In this document: one piece after another, positions 1 through 8,500 of the stretch | Numbering within the stretch: position 1 is the stretch's first letter | Layout of the letters: each line of letters begins with the position of its first letter | The notes under the pieces: generated by a model | Seen by the model: only the letters and a program-made list of their open reading frames with translations | Told to the model about the DNA's origin: nothing | The model's database searches: none | Program-made: the position numbers and the translations under genes | Source: an uncultured Erysipelotrichaceae bacterium | Lineage (GTDB): Bacteria; Bacillota_I; Bacilli_A; Erysipelotrichales; Erysipelotrichaceae | Direction of reading: 5' to 3' | Assembly: GCA_902786245.1 (NCBI GenBank) | Contig: CADABS010000019.1 | Span: 1-40,682, forward strand | DNA: 40,682 nucleotides

Positions 1-1
1 A

Positions 2-151
2 CGCAAAGAACTGAGAGAGAAGAATATTCTGTACTGTTTCACCAGTTTTAAGCAGCTTGCGCCTGGTCTGAGCGATGAAAGCATCATCCGGAAACTGGCA
101 GATGACTTTCATATGACAGCGGAAGAAGTGACTGCGCTTATTCATGAATGA
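2..151 (+). CDS. C-terminal fragment of unknown protein (cut by window edge)
   Basis: The frame is open from the first bases of the window to a TGA at 149-151 and encodes 49 residues, ending in a charged, helical tail (..KLADDFHMTAEEVTALIHE). The start lies outside the window. The composition is that of a real protein C-terminus (lysine/glutamate-rich helices, no rare-codon runs), and a clean intrinsic terminator follows 27 bases after the stop. I do not recognise the family. The short helix-turn-helix-like spacing at the end (DESIIRKLADDF-HMTAEEV) could be a small helical bundle, but no function can be assigned. Confidence 0.6.
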   Translation, partial: RKELREKNILYCFTSFKQLAPGLSDESIIRKLADDFHMTAEEVTALIHE

Positions 152-178
152 TGAAATGAAAACAGTTTATTACCGTAT

Positions 179-200
179 ACGCATCTTCGGATGCGTTTTT
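179..200 (+). terminator. Intrinsic terminator after the partial gene
   Basis: A 7-bp perfect stem (ACGCATC / GATGCGT, 179-185 with 190-196) closed by a stable TTCG tetraloop is followed by a T run (197-200). It separates the upstream partial gene from the TIR unit, so the TIR pair should have its own promoter. A candidate -10 (CATAAT, 237-242) lies in the gap 201-261; I see no convincing -35. Confidence 0.85.
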
Positions 201-261
201 CTAATATGGCAAATACCATTTTCCCTGTTAAGCATGCATAATATATTCAAAGGAAAAAACC

Positions 262-2598
262 ATGAAAGAATTATTCCGGAATATTCAGATTATTTATACG
301 GCTGCGCAGAAAGATATCGCGGAACACATAGGCGCATATCTGCAGGAACATGCTTCACAGCTGCGAACTGCTCAGAACGCTGCGGTCATTATTGTGTCCG
401 ATGAAGCAGCTGCCGACCAAGAATGGCAGAAAGAAGTACGTGCGCTTCCTGCATCCATGCGTCTGGTCCCATGCGGAGCGATCGTCAACGCAGATTACAA
501 TGATCCCGAAGTCATCCCGCCGAAGATCGAGGAGCTCAATTTCATCCGGATCGATGAATCCCTGAATGAAAACATTCTCGATTCACTGCTGCTGGATAAA
601 GACTTCTATGAAATCAGAAATGCCGTACAGGTCAATATGAATGCATGGCTCCTTGCCGGTGAGACAGACAGCTTCCTGATTTCCGATTACGGCAAAGCAA
701 AAAAGTATCTGCGTGCCATCGATACAAAACTGACCAATGAGAACGATGAACGCTTCATCGAACAGCTTCATCAGATGAAAGACTATCTGACAGAATCCAG
801 AACATACGCCAGAAAGATCTTTTACCGTACCCTGCGCAGCAGAATCACTGTTGCCCTGCTTGCGGTGATCTTTGTGTTATTTGCCATAGCCGCCTGGTAT
901 CTGATCAATACGATTCAGCGGGCTGCCAGAGAGAGCGCACTGCTCGGGCAGAAAACAACGGAAGCCAAAGCCGCAGAGACATTCATTCTGCTGAGCGACG
1001 GCATTGACAACCCTCTGATCGACGGCTATACCCGCGGTGCCCTGTTCAATCAGATGACCGAAACACTGGACTATTCCTGGACAACGACCCCGACCGGATA
1101 CAACTATAAATACCGGCTGTATGACCCGAAGCTGCTCAATGATGAACGGTATCTCATGACCGTTTCCGAAAACCATGAAATCCTGATCTGGGATACATGG
1201 ACCGGAAAGATCAATGAATCATTTTCTTCCGGGGAAAACGATACAAAAGCATATCATGTCGATGGTGACAACGGCGTGGTCATTGCGGTAAACAGCGAGA
1301 ATGTCATCTACTTCGGCGATGCGGAAGCGGGTCAGTGGCTGACAAACAATGTACAGTATCCGTTTACGGGAAACACGGATATTCATATTCTCAGTGCACC
1401 CGGACAGATCATTATTTACGATGACGCAAATGTCTTCTTCTTTGGAACAGATCCTCTCAGACTTGTTTCCTATATTACTGAAGAAACGATGGCCGGCAGT
1501 ACATATAAAATCCATTCCGTCTTTGTGAATGAAAACGGTCCGGCACTTGCCCATGAAATCAACAATGAAATGTGCTTCTATTACAGAAACGAGAACGGTG
1601 AACTGACCGGATACAATACCGGCACTCCCTGTAAAGAAGACTGTACAGCCGCTGTATATGAAACCTATATGGTATTTGCGGATCCGGAAGGAAACATCAC
1701 CGTACTGGACAAAGAATCAAAGGAATTCTTTACCGTCGGACTGAAACTGCCGGATGTCAGGTTCCTGACCTGTATCAATGACTCGGTATTTGCCTATTAT
1801 GATTCTCTGAAAGGAACCCATCTGTATGATTTCCGTCAGGGAATCGATCTGGGTACGGTATTGAGCGGCTTTGAAGATATATCGTATCTCGGCGCCGGAA
1901 AATATACCATCTTCTGCTATGCGGACGGAGCCTGGCACTGCCAGTACATCGATCATCTTCTGCCTGTAACGGAAATTGATGAAGGCAGTGTCCTGCAGAG
2001 ATTTACGGACACCTCCCCTGCCGGTCAGGAATATATGAAGAATATATCCTATACCGACCAACTTGTACGCTTTACCTTCTGCGTCAACGGAAACGAACAG
2101 AAGTACATTCTGGACGGTGGCCACCGCCGCTATACCGGCGGCGCACTGAGCGATCCGTACAGCCGGGAAGAAAACACACACGTTTTTGATAAACAGCCTC
2201 TTTCATGGAGCGGCGATGTGACTGTCCTGGGTACCATGAGTGACGGTCTGTGTCTTCTGGTCGGAACCGATGACGGACAGTTCCGGGAAATATCCCTGGA
2301 TTATGACGGAACCTGGTATGAGGACACATACCTGCAGCTTCCCTCGCACAGCGCCGTCACGGAAATCATTGAAACAGAAGACTGCTATCTGATCAAAGAC
2401 GCAGCCGGCAATTACTGGCAGGCAGAAATCCGCTGCCGCACCCACAGCGGTGAAGAGAATCTGCTTGACCGGATGAATGAAAAAGTCAGAATGCATGGCT
2501 ATTTCACACAGGAACTTCTGGATTCAGTCAGCGAACAGCTCAAAAAGGACATCCGTATCGGACTGATGCCGGGCGGCGACGGAAAGGAGTGGGAATAA
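262..2598 (+). CDS. Membrane-anchored degenerate-TIR / beta-propeller protein
   Basis: This is a 778-residue protein with three parts. Residues 1-98 read as a shortened TIR fold: a first strand/helix (IQIIYTAAQKDIAEHI), a central strand and helix (AVIIVSDEAAADQEWQKEV), and a fourth strand ending in IPPKIEELNFI. The segment between helix A and strand C, where the BB loop normally sits, is nearly absent. E58, in the W..KE context, falls where TIR NADases carry their catalytic glutamate. Residues 120-150 match the linker seen in TIR-WD40 proteins (A..WLL.G..DSFLISD..KA..YL). One transmembrane helix lies at about 195-217. Residues 285-778 are a degenerate WD-type propeller (for example YLMTVSENHEILIWD). 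The ATG is preceded by AAAGGA. The gene ends one base before the next, a second TIR/propeller gene, so the two are clearly co-expressed. A cytoplasmic N-terminus and extracytoplasmic propeller is one topology; the reverse is possible. The role is unknown; immunity or stress signalling is inference. Confidence 0.75.
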   Translation: MKELFRNIQIIYTAAQKDIAEHIGAYLQEHASQLRTAQNAAVIIVSDEAAADQEWQKEVRALPASMRLVPCGAIVNADYNDPEVIPPKIEELNFIRIDESLNENILDSLLLDKDFYEIRNAVQVNMNAWLLAGETDSFLISDYGKAKKYLRAIDTKLTNENDERFIEQLHQMKDYLTESRTYARKIFYRTLRSRITVALLAVIFVLFAIAAWYLINTIQRAARESALLGQKTTEAKAAETFILLSDGIDNPLIDGYTRGALFNQMTETLDYSWTTTPTGYNYKYRLYDPKLLNDERYLMTVSENHEILIWDTWTGKINESFSSGENDTKAYHVDGDNGVVIAVNSENVIYFGDAEAGQWLTNNVQYPFTGNTDIHILSAPGQIIIYDDANVFFFGTDPLRLVSYITEETMAGSTYKIHSVFVNENGPALAHEINNEMCFYYRNENGELTGYNTGTPCKEDCTAAVYETYMVFADPEGNITVLDKESKEFFTVGLKLPDVRFLTCINDSVFAYYDSLKGTHLYDFRQGIDLGTVLSGFEDISYLGAGKYTIFCYADGAWHCQYIDHLLPVTEIDEGSVLQRFTDTSPAGQEYMKNISYTDQLVRFTFCVNGNEQKYILDGGHRRYTGGALSDPYSREENTHVFDKQPLSWSGDVTVLGTMSDGLCLLVGTDDGQFREISLDYDGTWYEDTYLQLPSHSAVTEIIETEDCYLIKDAAGNYWQAEIRCRTHSGEENLLDRMNEKVRMHGYFTQELLDSVSEQLKKDIRIGLMPGGDGKEWE

Positions 2599-2599
2599 C

Positions 2600-4225
2600 A
2601 TGAACCATATCTTTATTTCCTATTCCCGCAGAGACTCTGCGGCCGTCGGAATCATTGTGGAAAAACTGAGAGAAAAAGGCCTGAATGTATGGCAGGACAT
2701 TTCCGGCAAAGGATCCGGCATTCCGTTTTCCACCAAATGGTTTGCGGCCATTGAAGAAGCCCTGCACAATTCTGCCGGAGCCGTTGTATTCCGTTCTTTA
2801 TACTGGCAGAAATCCGTTCCCTGCCAGAAAGAATACAGATTGATTCAGAATCTCGCGATTCCCTGCTATGAAGCCAATGCCGAACTTCTTCTCTCACAGC
2901 AGATGATCGATGAAACGGTTGATCTGATTCTGTTATGGGCACAGTCGGATGTCTATGGCAATGAACAGAACGGACTGCGCACCTGGCTGCTTTCTTCGGT
3001 CAGTGCCATGCAGAACAGCCGCGGATCATCCGCCGGCATCCCCCGCTACCGGAAAAGAAAAGACGCCGATGACTTCCGTCAGAGACTGCAGAAAAGCAGT
3101 GCACTGGCAGAGGAACTGCATTATGCATCGAACATGCCGCAGCTGTATGCAGGCATTCAGTCATTCCTGAAAAAAGCCCGCAGAATTACTGCCTGGGACA
3201 GAATCAAACGGCCGCTGGCAATTGCCTTTGCGGCAGTCATGATCCTTGGCAGCGTATTGGCCAATGTATATTACAAACGGGAAAAGGACGATGCGGACGC
3301 GCATATCGCCGCATTGAAGAACCTGGACAGAATCACCGATGAAATCCGTTACGATGAACTCCGGGCACTGACCATGATGGCAGAAGATACATCCGATTAC
3401 GGAGAATACTTTGCCCTGCTGTATGAGAAATACACAGATGCCCTGGATACCGTATTCCCCGCCGGCTTCTATCCGGCCGGCACTGCCGAAGCACAAAGAA
3501 TACAGAGTCTGCCTGCCCAGACAGCAGCCGAAGGATATACAATCGAATGTTCCGGTACGCTCGGTCAGATCATTGTCCATCAGGATGCACCGGAAAACAC
3601 CGCAGAAGAGACGGTCAATCTGATGACATCTTCTCCTGTTACGGCATATGCATGTCAGAACGGATATCTTGCGGCCGCATGCGGAAGAGATGCATACCTG
3701 TATGATCTGAATCACGGACTGGACCTGATACCGCTGCGCTGCTGTTACAGAGATATCAGGGACATCCGCTTTGATGAAACCGGAAATATCTGTGCCATTA
3801 CAGAAGCAGGCGATGTCTATGTCTGGAACAATCCCCTCCCTGCAATCCTGAGCACACCGGATCAGAAAACCATTGAATTCATGAAACCGGTCTATACTTC
3901 ACAGGACGCATCCCTGCGCGTCCAGGCAGAACCGGATGGCACCCTGGTTATCACGGACCAGAAACACGACGCCGTCATATATCAATGCGGCCTGATCAGG
4001 GAACCGGTCGAAGGCGTATACCTGGATGAAGAAAAAAACAGGATCTGGGCGAAGGGATACAGCGGCGAATGCTACTGTATCGATGCCTCGCAGATCCTGG
4101 AAAACTATGATCCGGATGATCTTGTTTCTTTAAAGAATACCTATGATGCGCTGGTTCATCAGAAAAGCGATTTCCTGGTGAATGAACTGGGCATTGCCTA
4201 TAACTGGTTTACGGCCGGTCAATGA
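2600..4225 (+). CDS. TIR domain protein with transmembrane segment and degenerate propeller
   Basis: This 541-residue protein opens with an almost canonical TIR domain: IFISYSRRD (4-12), a BB-loop region with WQD (31-33), helix B (WFAAIEEAL), strand C (GAVVFRSLYW) and the CQKEY motif, whose E78 aligns with the catalytic glutamate of TIR NAD-cleaving enzymes. A linker (about 140-200) leads to one transmembrane helix at about 205-223. The remaining 315 residues are mostly beta, with two recognisable WD-like blades (YLAAACGRDAYLYDLNHG and IRDIRFDETGNICAITEAGDVYVWNN). The start follows AAAGGAGTGGGAATAAC, and the gene begins one base after the stop of its partner. The stop codon lies inside the terminator hairpin. 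The family is certain at the TIR level. NADase activity is plausible because the glutamate and BB-loop region are kept, but is not shown. The propeller assignment is weaker than in the first protein. Confidence 0.85.
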   Translation: MNHIFISYSRRDSAAVGIIVEKLREKGLNVWQDISGKGSGIPFSTKWFAAIEEALHNSAGAVVFRSLYWQKSVPCQKEYRLIQNLAIPCYEANAELLLSQQMIDETVDLILLWAQSDVYGNEQNGLRTWLLSSVSAMQNSRGSSAGIPRYRKRKDADDFRQRLQKSSALAEELHYASNMPQLYAGIQSFLKKARRITAWDRIKRPLAIAFAAVMILGSVLANVYYKREKDDADAHIAALKNLDRITDEIRYDELRALTMMAEDTSDYGEYFALLYEKYTDALDTVFPAGFYPAGTAEAQRIQSLPAQTAAEGYTIECSGTLGQIIVHQDAPENTAEETVNLMTSSPVTAYACQNGYLAAACGRDAYLYDLNHGLDLIPLRCCYRDIRDIRFDETGNICAITEAGDVYVWNNPLPAILSTPDQKTIEFMKPVYTSQDASLRVQAEPDGTLVITDQKHDAVIYQCGLIREPVEGVYLDEEKNRIWAKGYSGECYCIDASQILENYDPDDLVSLKNTYDALVHQKSDFLVNELGIAYNWFTAGQ

Positions 4226-4234
4226 CCGGTCTTT
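4215..4234. terminator. Terminator between convergent TIR and PF06541 genes
   Basis: CCGGTC (4215-4220) and GACCGG (4224-4229) form a 6-bp GC-rich stem with a 3-base loop, followed by TCTTTTC. It contains the TGA stop of the TIR gene (4223-4225) and lies just beyond the 3' end of the convergent membrane-protein gene, so it may serve both. Confidence 0.7.
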
Positions 4235-4879
4235 TCATTTGAAAACAGATGAAATCTTATCCACCACAAAGAAGAAATACCGGTCGAAGCTATGCGATTC
4301 ATTGATGAATTTTGCAATCAGCGCAGTCATCCCCGCATTGATTCTTTCTTCCAGCGCATCCAGGAAATTCCTTTTTCCCCTTACACTGCGGAATGACAGG
4401 ACAATATCCGAAACAAACAGAACAAGAAAGATTCCGGCAATGGCCGCAGCTGTCTGATCGGAGAGACCTGCGATCCACGGAATCAGGATCCGGTTGATTC
4501 CGTAGATGATCACAATGACACCGACCCCGAATCCGACCGCAGCCGGCAGGCAGATGCGTCCGTGCAGATTCAGCGGTGAACGCGAATAATTCCAGTAGGA
4601 GGTATGGAGATACTTCTCGATCAGCCAGTGAACAGGATATTCCAGCAGAGCGCTTCCGCACATGCCGATCATAAAAACAAGCAGCGGCGAATGATCCGGC
4701 AGTACATACGTAAACAGCAGCGTTCCGATCAGAGCACCTGCCCCATAGATGGGAATGAACGGTCCGTATAATGAACCCCGGTTATCCCATCTCCCCAGCC
4801 ACAGTGTCATGGCAGTGCATTCATAGAGATAGCCGATCATACCCATGATCATAAAATATATGATATATTTCGCAATCAT
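4235..4879 (-). CDS. PF06541-type (putative ABC-transporter type IV) membrane protein
   Basis: This 214-residue integral membrane protein has about five helices (roughly 3-26, 40-60, 65-85, 112-135, 141-163). It shows the hallmark blocks of the PF06541 family: WDNRGSLYGPFIPIYGAGA near 31-49, LE..VHWLIEK near 79-89, and W.YS..PLNLHGRICLP near 96-112. A basic tail follows. I chose the ATG at 4879: it overlaps the stop of the upstream HD gene as ATGA and has AAGGAG 11 bases upstream. A longer frame beginning nine codons earlier has no such site. Members of this family are widespread in Firmicutes, but their transport role was assigned by weak similarity and the substrate is unknown. Co-translation with an HD-domain enzyme is the only functional hint here. 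Confidence 0.85.
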   Translation of the reverse strand: MIAKYIIYFMIMGMIGYLYECTAMTLWLGRWDNRGSLYGPFIPIYGAGALIGTLLFTYVLPDHSPLLVFMIGMCGSALLEYPVHWLIEKYLHTSYWNYSRSPLNLHGRICLPAAVGFGVGVIVIIYGINRILIPWIAGLSDQTAAAIAGIFLVLFVSDIVLSFRSVRGKRNFLDALEERINAGMTALIAKFINESHSFDRYFFFVVDKISSVFK

Positions 4880-5328
4880 CTGTGAAATGTCTCCTTCAGG
4901 GCACACAGCTTATCCGCGATACATACGAGGACTGCCTCCCGGTGTCTGGGCACGCTGCGAAGGGTCAGCGGCCACATATGGCAGCGGATCACTTCCTGTG
5001 TTCTTTCATCCACATGGAACGTCTCCACCGCATTCCTGCATGAGGCAGAGGGATGTGTATACCCGTGCATCTTAAAGATATTGAATGACAGCTTTGCGTC
5101 ATGCCAGTCATACAGATAGAAATCATGCAGTAAAGCACCGGTCAGAAGCACCTGCAGATCTGACTTTGATCCGAATCTCCGGTCCAGTTTATATGCCATA
5201 TCCGCAACACCGAGACTGTGCGCAAGAACACTGATCCTGCCATGGGCGCAGTATTCCTTCATCTGCTGCACCTTCGGATGGGAAAGATACGGCTTCAGGA
5301 TTGTATTGAATTCTGTTCTGTCTTTCAT
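4876..5328 (-). CDS. HD-domain phosphohydrolase-like protein
   Basis: This is a 150-residue single HD domain. Candidate metal ligands are H37 (LAHSLGVA), the H68-D69 pair (LLTGALLHDF), downstream histidines H91 and H117, and D139 (CIADKLCALKETF). This order (H...HD...D) is that of small bacterial HD hydrolases, which cleave phosphate esters; the substrate cannot be told from sequence. The upstream frame can be extended 20 codons, but that stretch overlaps a good promoter, so the ATG at 5328 (MKDRTEF) is the likely start. It has no clear Shine-Dalgarno, and the predicted transcription start is only about 3-4 bases upstream. The gene overlaps the next by ATGA and is probably translationally coupled to it. 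Confidence 0.8.
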   Translation of the reverse strand: MKDRTEFNTILKPYLSHPKVQQMKEYCAHGRISVLAHSLGVADMAYKLDRRFGSKSDLQVLLTGALLHDFYLYDWHDAKLSFNIFKMHGYTHPSASCRNAVETFHVDERTQEVIRCHMWPLTLRSVPRHREAVLVCIADKLCALKETFHR

Positions 5329-5338
5329 ATCTACTTTT

Positions 5339-5367
5339 AGTGTACATTGTCCTGCAATGCGGGTAAA
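5339..5367 (-). promoter_or_regulatory. Promoter of the HD/PF06541 operon
   Basis: On the minus strand, TTTACC (5362-5367) and TACACT (5339-5344) are separated by exactly 17 bp. Only 10 bases lie between the -10 and the ATG at 5328, so the mRNA leader would be about 3-4 nt. Confidence 0.6.
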
Positions 5368-5550
5368 CAGCAAACATCCCCGGCACATCCATTCAAATGC
5401 CCGTCAAGCCGGTTTCTGTGAAGCCGAATATAAAAACAGACCTGCAGCTGACGGACCTGTACAAAAAGAAATTGAACAGGTGCGCGCAGCAGATCTGCAG
5501 ACAATGTACCGGATGACATGATCCGCTGTACACTGGAAGATCTGTACAGA

Positions 5551-5589
5551 TGAAATGCCTCCTTCTAATGAAAGAGGCATTTCATTTTT
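5551..5589. terminator. Hairpin downstream of purL
   Basis: An 11-bp perfect inverted repeat (TGAAATGCCTC, 5551-5561, with GAGGCATTTCA, 5574-5584) lies 4 bases past the end of purL. The clear T run (5585-5589) is on the plus strand; on the minus strand the tail is only TTTCATCT-like. It most likely ends the purine operon, possibly working in both directions. The rest of the gap 5329-5550 contains the promoter of the HD operon and no gene I can support. Confidence 0.6.
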
Positions 5590-5592
5590 GTA

Positions 5593-8500
5593 TTAACGGA
5601 AATAATCCACTGCACCCCGGAAGATCAGATCTTCCTGATTCTGATCCGGGATATTTCTGTAGAGGTCCCTGCCGGAACGCTCGCTGTGTCCCATCTTGCC
5701 GAGAACTCTGCCGTCCTTTGAAGTAATGCCTTCAATGGCGAGAACTGAATTGTTCGGGTTGTAGCGGACATCCGATGTCGGATTGTCATCGAGATCGACA
5801 TACTGCGACATGATCTGGCCGTTGGCGATCAGTTCTTTCAGTACGTCTTCGTTCGCAACGAATCTTCCTTCGCCATGGGAAATGGCAACGGTATGGATAT
5901 CGCCGACATTGGCATAGCGCAGCCATGGCGAGAGATTGGAAGCCGTTCTTGTTCTTACCAGCATCGACTGGTGGCGTCCGATCGTATTGAATGTCAGGGT
6001 CGGACAGTTCTCATCCACATCGATGATCCTGCCATACGGGACAAGACCGAGCTTGATCAGTGCCTGGAAGCCGTTGCAGATACCGAGCATCAGACCTTCT
6101 CTTTCATCCAGCAGTTCCGTGACTGCTTCCTTGACCAGCGGATTGCGGAAGAATGCCGTAATGAATTTGCCCGATCCGTCCGGTTCATCACCGCCCGAGA
6201 ATCCGCCCGGTACGGCAATGATCTGGCTGTTTCTGATCGCTTCTGCAAACTTCTCTGCGCTTTCTTCGATATCCTTCGATGTCAGATTGCGGATGACGAA
6301 GATCTCCGCTTCCGCTCCTGCTCTTTCAAAGGCACGGGCTGTATCATATTCGCAGTTCGTACCCGGGAATACCGGAATCAGTACATGCGGCTTTGCACAT
6401 GTATAGGACGCATGCATCGGCTTGCCTTCAGTATAGCTGACCGGATCGATTTTTACTTCCGGATTGACATCGGTATACGGATAGACCGGCTGCAGCTTCT
6501 TCTCATAGATTTCCTGCAGCGCAGCCAGAGAAACCGTTCCCTCTGCGGTCTGCAGTTCATATGCATCAATGGTACGGCCGATGATCTCTGCACCTTCAAC
6601 CGGTTCTGCGCTTTCAAGGATGAATGCGCCATAGCACTTATCAAACAGATTCTCTTCTGTTTCCAGTTTCAGACCGATCCGGTTGCCCATTGCACACTTG
6701 AGAATCGCTTCGGCGATGCCGCCGCGTTCCAGTGTCCATGCGGACAGGACCTTATCCTCTTTGATCAGTGTTTCGACACAGTCAAAGACCTTGCGTACAC
6801 TCGCAAAATCAGGACATCCGTTTTCATCACAGGAAGGACGGATGACAGAAATCACGCTGCCTGCCTTCTTCCATTCCGGTGAAACGATTCTGTCTGCTTT
6901 TGCGGTCGATACCGTAAAGGCAACCAGGGTCGGAGGTACATCGATATCTTCGAAGGATCCGCTCATCGAATCCTTGCCGCCGATGGATGCGATTTCCAGT
7001 TCCATCTGCGCCTTCAGACCGCCCAGCAGGGCTCCGAACGGCAGACCCCATCTCTTCGGATCTTTATTGACTCTGCCGAAGTATTCCTGGAAACTCATCC
7101 AGGCATGGTGGTAGGAACCGCCTGCCGCAACGATCTTCGCAACCGACTCAATGACCGAAGCCATGGCGCCTTTATACGGAGACTGCGAACAGAGATACGG
7201 ATCATAGCCCCAGCTCATCAGCGATGCTGTATTGGTTTCGCCTTCCAGCACCGGAATCTTTGCGGCCATTGCCTGGTTCGGTGTCAGCTGTGTCTTTCCG
7301 CCGAAAGGCATCAGTACTGTACCGGCACCGATCGTACTGTCAAATCTCTCAGAGAGACCTTTCTGCGATGCGACATTCAGATCGCCGGCCAGGGCTTCCA
7401 GTTTCTCCTGCAGAGAACCTGTATAAACCGGTTCCGTGCTTTCTTTTTCGTTTCCTACGGATACATCCGTATATTTCGGTGCACCGTTGGAATTCAGGAA
7501 GTCTCTGGAGATATCCACGATCTTATGGCCGTCCAGCGTCATGATCATGCGCGGATCTTCGGTAACCACCGCAACGATCGTACTTTCCAGGTTCTCGGCA
7601 TCGGCCAGTGCCTGGAACTTCGCCGCATCTTCTTTGCGGGTAACGACTGCCATTCTCTCCTGCGATTCGGAGATTGCCAGTTCCGTACCGTTGAGGCCTT
7701 CGTATTTCTTCGGAACCTTGTTGAGATCGATCTGCAGACCGTCTGCCAGTTCACCGATCGCAACGGATACACCGCCGGCGCCGAAGTCATTGCACCGTCT
7801 GATCAGACGGGTCGCTTCCGGATTGCGGAACAGTCTCTGCAGCTTTCTTTCTTCCGGTGCATTTCCCTTCTGGACTTCTGCACCGCAGGATTCCAGCGAT
7901 TCGACGTTATGCGCCTTGGAAGAACCGGTTGCACCGCCGCATCCGTCTCTGCCGGTACGTCCGCCCAGCAGGATGACAACATCCCCTGCCTCCGGACGCT
8001 CACGGACAACATTTTCTGCCGGGGCAGCCGCAATGACACCGCCGAGTTCCATTCTCTTGGCAATATAGCCGGGATGATACAGCTCATGTACCATACCCGT
8101 CGCCAGACCGATCTGGTTGCCGTAGGAACTGTAGCCCTGAGCTGCTGTCGTAACGATCTTGCGCTGCGGCAGCTTTCCCTTCATGGTCTGATCTGCCGGT
8201 ACGAGCGGATCGCCGGCGCCGGTAATACGCATTGCCTGATAGACATAGCTTCTGCCTGACAGCGGATCGCGGATCGCCCCGCCCAGACACGTCGCAGCAC
8301 CGCCGAACGGCTCGATTTCCGTCGGATGGTTGTGCGTCTCATTCTTGAACATGAGCAGCCAGTCCTGATCCTCGCCGTTGACATCGACCGTGATCTTTAC
8401 AGAACATGCATTGATTTCTTCGCTTTCATCCAGGTCTGTCAGCTTGCCGGCCTTCTTCAGCGCCTTGGCACCGATCGTACCCAGATCCATCAGGGTTACC

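Noticed and set aside
262-4225. Thoeris-type defence pair
   Set aside because: Thoeris has a soluble TIR (ThsB) and a SIR2 or macro-domain effector (ThsA); here both proteins are TIR-TM-propeller and no such effector is present in the window.
5337-5519. 60-codon minus-strand ORF upstream of the HD gene
   Set aside because: Cysteine- and arginine-rich, no ribosome site, overlaps the HD promoter; not supported as a gene.
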